From Siphonodentalium dalli (Eukaryota > Mollusca > Scaphopoda > Gadilida > Siphonodentaliidae): a DNA stretch of 64,000 bases. Numbering within the stretch: the stretch's first letter is position 1; the number at the start of each line of letters is the position of its first letter. The stretch spans positions 135,351,990-135,415,989 of the forward strand of contig CP136067.1 in the NCBI GenBank assembly GCA_032622095.1, in the 5' to 3' direction. Shown here piece by piece: positions 48,930-60,179 of this stretch. The notes under the pieces were generated by a model. That model was not told the DNA's origin. It did no database searches and saw only the letters and a list, made by a program, of their open reading frames with translations. Made by a program: the position numbers and the translations under genes.

Positions 48930-49863
48930 TAGTCCAAGTCTTCTTGTACTAAAACCAGCTAAGATATTGGTATGGCGATTTGCTGGTGTTTAGTCCAAGC
49001 CCGCCTGCATAGGCTTCTTATAACACGACTTAAGCGTTAGTGACCCGCTCAAATAAAACCACAATTATATGAAATAAAATATCACAATTGCGACAATAAA
49101 CGGATATTTTCCGCAGAAGACATGCTATTTGATCTGAAATCCACATCGGTTGTGATTTGAACGCGGTAATTTAATGTGAAAAGAGACATTTAACGCAATG
49201 TTTACATAATTTTAAAAGTATGCGAACTCAGTTGACCTCGCGAACTGCGTTCGGCATTTTCCGGGGAAAATATTCCGTAGATTTTCGATCAACCACGCAC
49301 GATGAATTCTCCATTGTAATCGTAATTGTACGTGTCAATAAATAAATAAATGCATAGATTAAGTAAATATTGAAGATATAAATGTAATACATTAAATAAA
49401 TTGCGGGAATTACAACCATCTCACAGTTTAAAACAGTGTAAACACAACGGGTATTAGAATAATATGGGGGCCGCCATTTTGTTTGTATAGCCAGACCAAA
49501 CTCCCGACTGTGCCGGAGTTCTTCCGTACGACTTCGGCTTTCGGTTAAAACGTAAACAAAATATACAGCGATGTCACAAAATGCGATGTCGGTGACAATC
49601 AACCGGAATATTCTATGCGTAATTTAACATGAAAGTTAGATTATTATACACCATTATGACCATAAGATGTCACTCTTTCCGATGTATATAGCATCATGTA
49701 TTGATTTGTTAGGTAAATCGAGTAAAATACACCACAAATTCCCGCCACAGATCCTGGGCGTAAGTCGTGTTATAAGAAGCCTATGCAGGCGGGCTTGGAC
49801 TAAACACCAGCAAATCGCCATACCAATATCTTAGCTGGTTTTAGTACAAGAAGACTTGGACTA
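48930..49863. mobile_element. 934 bp Mutator-like non-autonomous element
   Basis: Terminal inverted repeats of about 105 bp begin TAGTCCAAGTCTTCTTGTAC and continue through CAGCTAAGATATTGGTATGG to TTCTTATAACACGACTTA; the two sides match almost perfectly. It is flanked by a perfect 9 bp direct repeat ACACAAGAA (48921-48929 and 49864-49872), the duplication length typical of Mutator-like transposases. The interior has no transposase; a 124-codon minus-strand frame (49228-49602) is not recognisable. A 106 bp relative with its own 9 bp duplication lies at 58995. Confidence 0.9.
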
Positions 49864-50150
49864 ACACAAGAAGTGACTCTATGATCACGAATGTGTTGAA
49901 TATGTATACAAGAAGTGGCTATATGGTCATTGGTGACGTGTAGGAGCATACATGGTGTGTCTGTCTGATGGCTCATGGCTGTTTAGTCATGTGTTGGGTT
50001 TATGGGTAAACCCAATTGTGATCGTATGGTCATGGGTGAAGTGTATGTGCATAAAGCGAGTGGATACATGGTCATTTCTGTGGTGTTTATGTGTATTTAA
50101 AATTGGTGTATGGTCATGGGTGAGTTGTACAGGTGGACCGTTGGTTAGCT
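49864..50150. repeat. Degenerate minisatellite, right part
   Basis: Continuation of the 48.0 kb array (TATGGTCATGGGTGA, GTGTATGTGCATA, GAGTGG words) on the far side of the inserted element. Confidence 0.7.
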
Positions 50151-50422
50151 ATCACTTTCGACAGTCACTCAAGTATATTTTAGTCGATTGGAAGGTAATG
50201 TCAGAGAGTTCTCCATCTTGGTGGCCTTTTATATGCACCATGGCCCAGAATGATGTCACTAAGCAGCGTTTCACTATTCTCCTTATTTGACTTTTTAAAA
50301 GGCATTTTGGTCCACCGGCCAGTGCATTACTCTGACTTTTTCTCCGTCTAATTCCAATAATTTTGGTAATGTAATTGTAACATTTATCAGAGATGCATCA
50401 TAAAATAAATTAACTCGGCGAG

Positions 50423-52111
50423 ATGAAAAATAAGAAGTCTCCAGGACCAGATAAGATTCGAAACGAACTTCTTAAAGCGGTAGTGCCGATAATTATTGAC
50501 GATATAACGCGACTTTTTAACATAGTATATGAATCATCTCGTTACCCAACTGGTTGGAGCGAATCTTTGTTGAACCCAATACACAAAAAGGGTGATAGAA
50601 AAGATCATAACAAATACAGAGCTATTGCATTGAGCAATTCATTAGGAAAGCTGTTCAATAAGGTGATAAACACAAGGCTTTCAAATTATCTTGAGAACAA
50701 TAATATTATAAGTGAAAATCAGTTCGGATTCATGAAGCACAAAAGTACAATTGATAGTGCATTTATACTCAAAACCATGATAAACCGATATAAAAGAGAT
50801 GGAAAGCCTTTGTATACTGCATTCATAGATTTTCGAAAAGCATTTGATTCTGTTAATAGACCAATATTATTTGAAAAACTGAAGCACATAGGTATAAGTG
50901 GGAATAACTTTAAAATGTTGAAATTGATGTATTTGAAAAGTTCATATATGGTGGACACAAAAGCAGGATACGGCCCTGCGAACGTTTCGACGATTGGAGT
51001 CCGCCAATGATGTATAATATCACCCACACTATTCAAAATATTCATTGATGATATAAGGTATGAATTTGATCCCTCGTGTACTCCTATCCGATTAGGAGAT
51101 CAACTGATAAGTCATCTACTTTTTGCGGACGATTTGGTTTTGTTCTCTGACTCAAAAGATGGTCTCCAAAAATGTCTAAATAAACTAGATGCATATACGC
51201 GCGTTAATTGTTTAAGTGTCAATACTGAGAAAACAAAATGTATTGTATTCCGAAAAGGATACACCCGAAATGTGCCAATTTTTTACATAAATGGGGCTAT
51301 AGTAGATGTCGTAAAGGAGTATAACTACCTAGGTATAAAATTTTGTGCCAATGGATCATTTAAGAAGGCACATGCTGAAATGCAACTTAAAGGTATGAAG
51401 GCAGTATTCAGGTTGAGAAAGTCTCTTCGAGAACATTCTCTGTTCTCTGTTGATTTGTGGGTTAAACTCTTTGATAAACTCATCAAGCCAATTATTCTTT
51501 ACGGATGTGAGATATGGGCTTCAGATATAAATTTGAACAGATTAAACACAATACCGTGTGAAATTACTCACATAAAGTTTTGTAAGTCTGTACTCGGAGT
51601 TAGCAAACAGGCGTCAAACCATGCAGTTAGGGCCGAGCTAGGGAGATACCCGATAGTGATATATGCTCTATCCAGAGCTATCAAATACACAAAGCGAATT
51701 TCTGAATCAGATCCACATTCACTCATCTATACCGCAGCTATGTCCAGTGATGAATTTGTCATCCCTGAACATGAATCAGTGATACTCGGCATTCCAAAAT
51801 TAAATGAAATTGTTACCAATGCCTCAATTCACAAACAGATAAATGACATTAAAATCAAATTGAAAGAAAGCCACATAGAGAATTATAAAACTGATATTTT
51901 CAACGATGACAAATGTTCGGGTGCGAATAAGTTAAGGACGTACCGTGTAGTCAAACAACATTATACACAAGAACCTTATCTTAATATTGTCCAGAATATC
52001 GACACAAAAATTATGTTTTGTAAACTAAGAATTAGTAATCATAACTTGGAAATTGAAAAGGGTCGCCATAAACAGCCAAAAGTGTCACAATGTGAACAAT
52101 TTTGTTACTAA
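50423..52111 (+). pseudogene. LINE ORF2 reverse transcriptase (jockey/CR1-like), truncated at both ends, one internal nonsense codon
   Basis: RT blocks are in order and well kept: KKSPGPDKIRNELLK; NPIHKKGD..NKYRAIALSNS; QFGFMKHKSTIDSAF; domain A TAFIDFRKAFDSV; domain B GVRQ-stop-CIISPTLFKIFIDD; domain C LLFADDLVLFS (catalytic DD); domain D LSVNTEKTKCIVF; NYLGIKF. After these come the thumb-like LFDKLIKPIILYGCEIW and a C-terminal region to residue PKVS. The TGA at 51008-51010 stands where this family has Gly (RQGC), most simply a GGA-to-TGA change; the frame is otherwise continuous. The endonuclease is missing upstream. The Cys/His tail present in the 12.5 and 41 kb copies is absent after about 52090. 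The first ATG is internal to the domain, so it is not a true start. Confidence 0.9.
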
Positions 52112-52224
52112 TCTACTCCACTGTGATGTCTGTTTATATTAAACTTTGTTGATGACACGCGCTGTGGAATTCTTGTTCGAACCAGGCATTACTATTATGA
52201 AATTCGAAGTGTAGAAAATATATA

Positions 52225-52345
52225 GGTTTCAAAATCCAAGTTTTGAATGGTGGGTTCCCGGATTCAAATCAAATATTTTTCGCTCTAAAAGCCGAAGAAA
52301 TAGTAATTGAGGGGTGTTAAATCGGACGTGTAATCTTTGAGTAAG
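52225..52345. repeat. F-family end fragment
   Basis: TTTGAATGGTGGGTTCC, GATTCAAATCAAATATTTTT and GAAATAGTAATT repeat the F right-end landmarks. No TTAA boundary survives. Confidence 0.5.
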
Positions 52346-52522
52346 CTTTAAGTAATTTCAATATTTATTCTATATGCACAACAGTTGGTGACATCGGCTT
52401 CGAGTGCGCGAGTATTATACCGTAAGAAGAATAAAATCGCACGATGTGTAAAGTTGGCCATGTTTATATAGTCCGGGAGAACTGCAGCGTTATATTCCAT
52501 ACATTGTTGAGAACCTGCTTAA

Positions 52523-52959
52523 CCCTTTACCCAACAAAACGGCCAAAAACGCCCAAATAAAGCTTCAACAGCCTAAAATATCTTCGGTCTGTCTCAATAA
52601 CACCATACAAATATGGATATCATTGGAACCGGTTCATTGACTACATTGTGATGGTTACAGTTATGCCCTGTGCCAATGCATTCTCTTATATATGCGAGTC
52701 GACCATAGGTCTCCTCGCATATATAAGAGAATGCATTGGCCTAAAAAAATTCTTTTGTTAACACTTTTTTACCATTTTTTCTTACATTCTTTAACAATTT
52801 TATAATTTTTTCTTACAGTTTTTAACAATTTTTATAATATTTTTCTACATTCTTTGACAATTTTATCATTTTTAATATGTTTTAAGCCAACGCATTCTCT
52901 TATATATGCGCATATATAAGAGAATGCATTAGCACAGGGCCGTTCTGTTGGGTAAAGTG
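52523..52959. mobile_element. A-family TTAA-flanked element, copy 2, with double-hairpin module
   Basis: TTAA at 52519-52522 and 52960-52963. The complement of the 37.7 kb copy in orientation. Hairpins are 52673-52739 (full) and 52887-52932 (centre deleted). Ends are CCCTTTACCCAACA / TGTTGGGTAAAGTG. Confidence 0.85.
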
Positions 52960-53250
52960 TTAATGCAAGCAGTTTTACCTAATGGATCCAGGTGTTTCAA
53001 GTGTGTCGTCGTATATGCCATGAGATTAAGAGATACGTTTCATCAATTCCGCTGTTAAGTTTGAGACTGGAAATCAAAAATAGGTGCATCTTTGCAGGTT
53101 AAGGCCATGTTTAAGAGCTTAAAAATACGTAAAGTTAGTCATGTTTTTGTTGTAGTCCGGGAGAACTGCATCGTTAGATTCAATGCATTGAATGCAAGCA
53201 GTTTACCTATAATCTGGTCGTTGAAGCATTGGACCTAGAACAAATTGTTT
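52960..53250. repeat. Right flank shared with 57055-57320
   Basis: From TTAATGCAAGCAGTTTTACC to CAAGCAGTTTACCTA the two segments differ at only a few positions. With the adjoining A copies this makes a duplicated block of about 700 bp. Confidence 0.75.
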
Positions 53251-54270
53251 ACAAGCTGTTTTTTTGTGTCATATTGTCGGGCAGAATGTAGGGAACAACA
53301 TATCCAAAATCCGCTAAAATCCACTTTGGGGAAAATTTGGAAAAAATGGCGTCCATAATGTCTGTTGTTATCGGAAAATACTGAATTCTGCGGCAGGTGC
53401 TCCAATTAATGCCAAATTCGTAATAAATTGAAATATACACAAACATTGCTTAGTCGTAAACCATATATGTAGAATATTTTCCCAAAATGGCCACCAAAAT
53501 GGACAAAATCGAATGAAATTTACATTTAGTGCAAAATTGAATAGCTAGTCCTATACGAGTGAACAAACGCTCGAATATTGCGAGGAAGAATGACTAAAAG
53601 AGAAACTATTGATTAGAGATGTACGAATTCTCTCTGATGTATCTCACGAGAGAGCAAGCGAAATCAGGGTCTTGTGGAACAGTTAAATCTGGACTTTTGG
53701 GTGTCCAGAAACGGAAAAATGACGCAGTTTTATCTGTACCGCTAATCTTAAATCGTGTGATATATGTGTAACTAAACAGCTAAACGGGATTTAGTAGGGA
53801 TGTATTGACTATGCGGCCTTTCTCTAGAAGCAGAAATATATGTATTCAGCAGTCTCACGAATGAGACCGATCACCATTTATTTTGATATCTACGGTATAA
53901 AACCTTAAAAAATTAATTGCTTTAAAACAGTATGAATTATGTTCATATTGTACTGGGGAGAATGCGTAGATCCTATTGTACGTTTTTCAAAATAGTAGTT
54001 ATAGTTGCCTCAGATCAAGTGATAAACCACGAATATTTCCCTTTTATCACAAGAATGCGTGATGGTGTACCATGAACTAAATTTATTAAATCACAAATGA
54101 GTACCATAGACTGTCTTCAATAAATTCAAAACTTGACCAAAATTGCCTACATAATCTGTGACAGAGACTGTGTTTATACCTGGAAATTATATTTGGTTGA
54201 ATTCACCAAGGCCACATCTATACGCGAAACTTACTACGTTGTCTTCAACCAGGCTATGGTCTTACAATCT
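53251..54270. other. Unassigned; relative of 56.26-56.42 kb
   Basis: 53255-53400 is a reverse-oriented relative of 56263-56410 (GGATTTTGGATATGTTGTTCC as complement, ATGGCGTCCA). Nothing else recognised. Confidence 0.4.
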
Positions 54271-54271
54271 C

Positions 54272-54713
54272 GTCCAAATACGGATACGATAGGCGAGAAT
54301 CGCATGCGTTTGATATGTCGATGCCGTCTGGAGAGTTTGGCGGGACCAGCATCCCGTCTCGATTTGCTCAGTCTACCCTTGATGCTATAAAGTGGTAGCC
54401 GTGGGCGCTTATATATAGAGTAACAGGTCTTTGTGTTTCCCAACAGGTCTTAGACAGTGCCGTCCGCCTCCTAAAAGTGATTTTTCCTATAGTGTTTTTG
54501 AAACGTGTCTCTTTGTGGTGTCATTCTTTTGGTATGATTTTTTACTAAATAACGGGTATGTTAGAGTTACATTTCTTTGAATTTTACAATCGAAACATAT
54601 TCGCATGCGATGCTGAGTCACGCGGGACACGGCAAACTAAATCGCGCGCAAATTGGCTTGCGATTTTTCAGCATCCCACCCCATTTGGCATGCGATAGCG
54701 TTTGTACTAGGTG
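54272..54713 (-). repeat. J-family dispersed element, copy 2 (inverted)
   Basis: Complement of 8991-9541 without the ~100 bp extra segment. It includes ATCCCGTCTCGATTTGCTCA and CGCTTATATATAGAGT, and ends at GTTTGTACTAGGTG. Confidence 0.6.
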
Positions 54714-54868
54714 CTTCAACCGCATCACCACGTTTACCCATTTTCCATAATGTTACACATGTCTGTTGCACACAGAACCACAACTAACAATATTGGGTGA
54801 ATGTTCAACGTTGGAATAACATCTTAAACGATGATAACCTGATATTTAGCACGATTACGTGGGTGGTA

Positions 54869-55435
54869 TCTCATATATATTTTTGAAGACCTCTGTTTGT
54901 CTGTCTGTCTGTATGTCTGTCTGTATGTCATTTATACAAATCTACGATTCTCGACCGATCGGGACGAAACTTGGTACGTGTGTGTAGTTTGACCAGGCGG
55001 TCGACGTTGTCGTATTGGCGGTTCCGTGCGGCGCCAGCTTCGCGCATGCGCAGACGAGATCTCGGAAACGGGTGGAGCTATCGACTTGAAATTTGCTATG
55101 TGAATGTATCTTGCCCCGGATACGAATTTTATCGGGTCGCCTAGCTCGTGCGACGCCAGCTTCGCGCATGCGCAGACGAGATCTCAGAAACGGATGGAGC
55201 TATCGACTTGAAATTTGGTATGTGAATGTATCTTGCCCCGGATACGAATTTTATCGGGTCGCAGAGCCCGTGCGACGCCAGCTTCGCTCATGCGCAGACC
55301 AGATCTCGGAAACGGGTAGAGCTATCGACTTGAAATTTGGTTTTTGAATTGCCCGGACAACGTCGGGCTGGGTAGAGCTATCGACTTGAAATTTGGTTTT
55401 TGAATAGCCCGGACAACGTCGGGCTCATCGGCTAG
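54869..55435 (+). mobile_element. Non-autonomous Helitron with internal 122 bp array
   Basis: It starts TCTCATATATAT immediately after an A (54868). It ends with a 6 bp-stem hairpin (AGCCCG / CGGGCT), six bases, then CTAG followed by T (55436). These are the canonical Helitron features: 5' TC, 3' hairpin plus CTRR, insertion between A and T. After a CTGT microsatellite it carries about three monomers of a 122 bp repeat (GCGCATGCGCAGAC at 55041, 55163 and a variant at 55285). No Rep/helicase is encoded. Confidence 0.85.
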
Positions 55436-55439
55436 TGGT

Positions 55440-56600
55440 AATATATTTTCAAACAAAAATATACTGAAAACTAATAGTGTGCATTGCGCTGTAGCTTATT
55501 CTAGTTGTAAAGTGGCCACTGAAGTAATTTTAACAACATTGTCTACTAAGAAACCGGGTTGGTAGCAGAATGAAAATTAGTCTTACATACAATGTACTAT
55601 GTACAGTCTCTTTGACCTGGTGAGATTCGGTGCTAATCCATTGAAGATATGAGTGTTTCTTTACAGTATAATAACCATTGCGACATACGTGTATCGTTTA
55701 TTATCACCGGGAGTGTTGACAATTCCGGAAATATAACTAGTATTTATACCTCTAGAGTATGCACTTAAATTTCGGCGTTGCATTCAATATTGAATCACCA
55801 TGCCGAATGAAACTACCATGTACTGTGAGGCGAAACATTAGTTCGTGTGTTGCATGCACGAGCTATTTTTGTTTTGCCCAACAGTTGGATGTTGGATAAG
55901 CAGAACACCCAAACGTTAAAGACGTAAATCATTGGGGGGTTGACTTGCTGTGCAGTGACCGATGATCCTTCAGATTGATCTGTTTTAATGATGTGTGTAC
56001 CTTTAAATATATTTAACAACCGACTTGTATATTGCTAATACGTATTTCACTCTTATGTAGTTACCCAATATGTTGCTTTCTACGTGGTATGGTTTGGAGT
56101 TGCGGCCATTTTGACAGCCACGATTGTATAATTTTCTGTCCGTGTCACTCTACTCGCTCCCGCATTCTAATTTAACACCAACGGATATAACGGCATAATT
56201 ATGATGCCACTATATATCGTATAATGTATTATATCGAGAACTGATGTAGTATAGACAACCATGTTGGACGCCATCGTGGATAACAAAGTTTCCCCAACGC
56301 GGATTTTTCCGGATTTTGGATATGTTGTTCCTGATGCTTTTCCGCGTCGAATGACACCGAAAACAGCTTGTAAACAATTTGTTCTAGGTTCACCTCAAAA
56401 TCCAGTCTCAACGACCAGACTACTAATGGATTCAGGAGTTGCAAGCATGTCGTCGCATATACGATACGAGATTAAGAGATACATTTCATACTGGCAATCA
56501 AATTAGGTGCTATCTTTCGGGTACTTTCACGCGCTTATACATCCGAACGGATCCTGCGCGCATACCAATACAGATACAGACAAATACAGATACAGGCCAT
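55440..56600. other. Unassigned; low-copy repeat words only
   Basis: 56263-56520 carries the family seen at 19.4, 53.3 and 57.3 kb (GGATTTTGGATATGTTGTTCC; CATGTCGTCGCATATACGAT). The 81-codon frame at 56261-56506 is part of that repeat. Confidence 0.4.
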
Positions 56601-56606
56601 GTTTAA

Positions 56607-57054
56607 CCCTTTACTCAACAAAACGCCCAGAAAAATAGCCCAAATGAAACTGCAACAGCCTAAATTATCTTGGGTCTGTCTCAATAGAACCATACAAATA
56701 TGGATATCATTGGAACCGGCTCATTGACCACATTGTGATAGTTACAGTTACAGTTACAGTTATATATGAGAGTCGACCATAGGTCGCCTCGCACATATAA
56801 GAGAATGCATTGGCCTAAAAAAAATCATTTTTTAACACTTTTTACCATTTTGTTCTTACATTCTTTAACAATTTTATAATTTTTTCTTACATTTTTTAAC
56901 AATTTTTATAATATTTTTCTACATTCTTTGACAATTTTATCATTTTTAATATGTGTTAAGCCAATGCATTCTCTTATATATGCGAGGCGACCTATGGTCG
57001 ACTCGCATATATAAGAGAATGCATTAGCACAGTGGCGTTTTGGTGGGTAAAGGG
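56607..57054. mobile_element. A-family TTAA-flanked element, copy 3, with double-hairpin module
   Basis: TTAA at 56603-56606 and 57055-57058. Same orientation as the 52.5 kb copy. The left hairpin has lost most of its outer arm (56761-56813, preceded by GTTACA repeats); the right one is complete (56961-57027). Confidence 0.85.
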
Positions 57055-58275
57055 TTAATGCAAGCAGTTTTACCTAATGGATTCAGGTGTTTCAAGCGTG
57101 TCGTCGTATATGCCATGAAATTAAGAGATACGTTTCATCAATTCCGCTGTTAAGTTTGAGACTGGAAATAAAAAATAGGTGCATCTTTGCAGGTTAAGGC
57201 CATGTTTAAGAGCTTAAAAATACGTAAAGTTAGTCATGTTTTTTTTGTAGTCCGGGAGAACTGCATCGTTAGATTCAATGCATTGAATGCAAGCAGTTTA
57301 CCTAATGGATTCAGGAGTTGCAAGCATGTCGTCGCATATACGATACGAGATTAAGAGATGCGTTTCATACTGGCAATAAAATTCATACTGGCAATCAAAT
57401 TATGTGCATCTTTCGGTACAGGCCATGTTTAAGAGCTTAAAGATACGGATGATCTTCACGATGGCATTTATGTTATAAGAGTCGCACCCGTTAAACCGCC
57501 ATAAACATGCAGAAAGAATAGACAGACTGTGTTTGTATACCAATAATAAATATCACACAAACAGCATGTTATATTGTCAAGATCGTACGCAGTAGTAGTA
57601 ACCAAATGCTAGTACAGTACAGTGCGTAAAGAGTGTGTGATAAGCAAAACACTCACACCGCCGATACCCCACTATCTGAACTTGTGGTTAAAACTGGACC
57701 ATGTTGTTTACAACATATCGTTATAGCCGTCGCTAAATCTCGCCACTCGATATTTTGGTGTTCAATGGGTCCCCGTGAATCTATCTCCCCCCCCCCCCAA
57801 ATCACCACGGTATAGAGTGTTTTGCTTGTCGCACACCCGTTATGTGTTGTATATAAACAAACACGCGGCTCACACACGTGTGTTCTATGGATAATATCGT
57901 ATTTCATACTATCATTATACTTTACTATTAATACATATATATTCTAGAGGACATTTTCATGATGTTGTAATTTTATTTCTAACTTATAACCGATATATAA
58001 TCAAGGCCATATGTGCCTTTAAATGGGTATTGCAAACTAAATCCAGCCATTTATGGGACCACCTCCTTTTATACTCAACAGAATATATGCAACAAATGAA
58101 TGAATTTGAGCCATGGCTGAGTGCTATATACACTCATGTGTTGTATGACCGATGCAAACAACATGGTAACTATAATAAAAACGAATTAATGACTCCAGTT
58201 ACCACGTTGTTTGCATCGTTCCCAGAGCCCACGTGTTTATGTAGCACTATCCATGGCTCTAGTTCCTTCGTTGTC
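57055..58275. other. Repeat-derived and unassigned sequence
   Basis: 57055-57320 duplicates 52960-53250, and 57304-57415 repeats 56430-56520. 57490-57600 resembles 11970-12060 (CCGCCATAAACA, AATA..CACA). There is a poly-C tract at about 57787-57798, and an inverted pair GATGCAAACAACATGGTAACT (about 58152) with its complement (about 58198). No gene found. Confidence 0.45.
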
Positions 58276-58277
58276 AT

Positions 58278-58637
58278 TTGTGACCCGCCATATCAAATCC
58301 AGTCGGAAGTCGGGATTTTTTTACCCTGTGCCAATGAATTCTCTTATATATGCGAGTCGATCATAGGTCGCCTCGCATTGGCCTAACAATTTTTTACAAT
58401 TTTAATAATTTGTTCTTGTATTCTTTAACAATTTTATAATTTCACCCATACAGAGCCCCAGACAAACATGAGCAGACGACACTCTTCTATGTGCTTCTAT
58501 ATATGTGTGGGGCTCCCTGCAGGGTAATGGATGTTTTTTTGATTTTATGTCCTAAAAATTGTAAGAAACATTTAGTTTTAAAAAAATGATAAAAAATTGT
58601 TAAGCCAATGCATTCTCTTATATATGCGAGGCGACGG
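58278..58637. mobile_element. C-family element, copy 3, truncated by an F fragment
   Basis: The left end GTGACCCGCCATATCAAATC is intact. The left hairpin has a shortened right arm (58331-58381). The core runs opposite to the other C copies (CAGAGCCCCAGACAAACATG first). The right hairpin stops after GCGAGGCGAC at 58636, where F sequence begins, so the right terminus is lost. Confidence 0.75.
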
Positions 58638-58736
58638 TAGGTTCCTCGACTCGAATCAAATATTTTTTTACCCCCGAAGCCAAAGAAATAGTAATTTAGG
58701 AGTTCTGATCGGATTGAGTGTATACCTTTAAGTGAT
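58638..58736. repeat. F-family right-end fragment
   Basis: GGTAGGTTCCTCGACTCGAA, ACCCCCGAAGCCAAAGAAAT and GGATTGAGTG..TACCTTTAA match the F right end. It joins the truncated C element directly. Confidence 0.6.
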
Positions 58737-58962
58737 ATGGCGCTGTGGTCGTCGGTCACATTGTGTGAAATGGGAAATGTGCTGCAGTGGTCACAGTCAC
58801 ACACACCCTAAATAAAACACAATCTGACTACATGCATACATGTTTCTTATATATATATAGCATTTTGTTCTTTATTTATTTAAATAAACTGAGCTGAATT
58901 ATTTTTCTGGATATCTATCTGCAGTTTTTATATGCGAAAATGACAAATTTAGAAAAAAAATA

Positions 58963-59240
58963 ACGGTACTTGTTCGTAACGGCATCGGTTTGCCTAGTCC
59001 AAGTCTTCTCATACTAAACCCAGCTAGACATTGGGATGGCGAAACAGCATCTCGCCATCCCAATATCTTAGCTGGTTTTAGTACGAGAAGACTTGGACTA
59101 CGGTTTGCCATACAAAACGGTACTTGTCCGTAACAGCATCGGTTTGCCCTACAAATTATCGATACTTGTCCGTAACGGCATCGGTTTTGCCTTACATATT
59201 ATCGATACTTGTCCGCGTAACGGCATCGGTTTGCCCTACC
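58963..59240. repeat. ~45 bp tandem repeat interrupted by a short Mutator-like element
   Basis: Four units of TACTTGTCCGTAACGGCATC then GGTTTGCC(C)TACA. The 106 bp element at 58995-59100 is inserted within the first unit. Confidence 0.85.
58995..59100. mobile_element. 106 bp Mutator-like MITE (almost pure hairpin)
   Basis: TAGTCCAAGTCTTCTC..TACTAAA.CCAGCTAGA and its complement face each other with only about 8 bp between the arms. The arm is the outer ~50 bp of the 934 bp element at 48930. It is flanked by a perfect 9 bp direct repeat CGGTTTGCC (58986-58994 and 59101-59109). Confidence 0.9.
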
Positions 59241-59920
59241 ATGCATGCAGCGTCACAGCTATGAAGCTATTCGCCAGGACCCACAACATCATTATATAGC
59301 AGACTAGCAGTCACACTTGACCATATATATACACGTGTATATGGAAATGCTACTACTTTTCTAACGGGTGCCTTAACTGAATTACGTAATGCACATATAT
59401 TTACATTTTGCCCGTACGTGCTTCACTAGACCACTTGACACTGCAGGGATGTAAAATTGAGTAGTAAATTGAGAAGAAAACTTCGAAGATGCACCAAGCT
59501 AATTATACCTACATGTATAGCTTGTGACTCGGATCGTCGATCTGAATAATATGTTCCTATGCCTCAGTATGGCATATATAGGAACATATGTTTTGTGTGC
59601 ATGTTTTATATATTGAATAAAATATTGTGTGCACTAAAATTATATATTGGGTGCGAGTGCCTATATCAGTATGCGGGTACGTCGGTACAACACGCGAAGC
59701 GGTCATGTGGAGTTATAAACAGATGCTCTGGTGCTCTCAACGGTTTAGTTTCATAGCCGATATCATATCTGGGATAAGTTATCCCGGATAACTGATCTCT
59801 GAAAATAATGAATAGCTAAGTAAAATTATGCAGTTAAACTACAAACGCGCCAACCGTGAAACCCTCGGTCGCCTTCACATCCATTGTAAGAGAACTCTAC
59901 TGGCTCACAGATAACTAGCA

Positions 59921-59927
59921 TATATAA
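59921..59927 (+). promoter_or_regulatory. Candidate TATA box of the small secreted-protein gene
   Basis: TATATAA lies 112 bp upstream of the ATG at 60033. AT-rich words are frequent in this window, so placement relative to the exon is the only support. Confidence 0.3.
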
Positions 59928-60032
59928 TTGCCCAACAAGCGGCGAATGTCTTTATTCGAAGTTCGTAGATAGCCACAGTCGCATCGCACGATTTATTGAC
60001 AGGGATTTTGCTCCTTTAAGACAGGACCTTAA

Positions 60033-60084
60033 ATGATGAAGTCGCTGTTGGTCGTAGTTTCCTTGGCGTCCTGTCTGGTCGCAG
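60033..60084 (+). CDS. Exon 1 (signal peptide) of a putative small secreted protein
   Basis: ATGATGAAG starts MMKSLLVVVSLASCLVA: short basic start, hydrophobic core, then small residues with an A-x-A-like end, a textbook signal peptide. The exon stops in phase 1 at GCAG|GTGAGT (donor GT 60085-60086), a strong donor match. A single-exon signal peptide with a phase 1 junction is common in animal secreted proteins. The 5' flank and exon have a degenerate duplicate at 60735-60830, so this was a real unit long enough to be duplicated. The best acceptor I find is at 61378. Family unknown. Confidence 0.55.
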
Positions 60085-60179
60085 GTGAGTTTCAACTAGC
60101 GACATATACATGTACGTGAGTGCATATGTGATCGGCACTCGTTGTGGATCAATGATATATACATTCGATAGAATCACTT

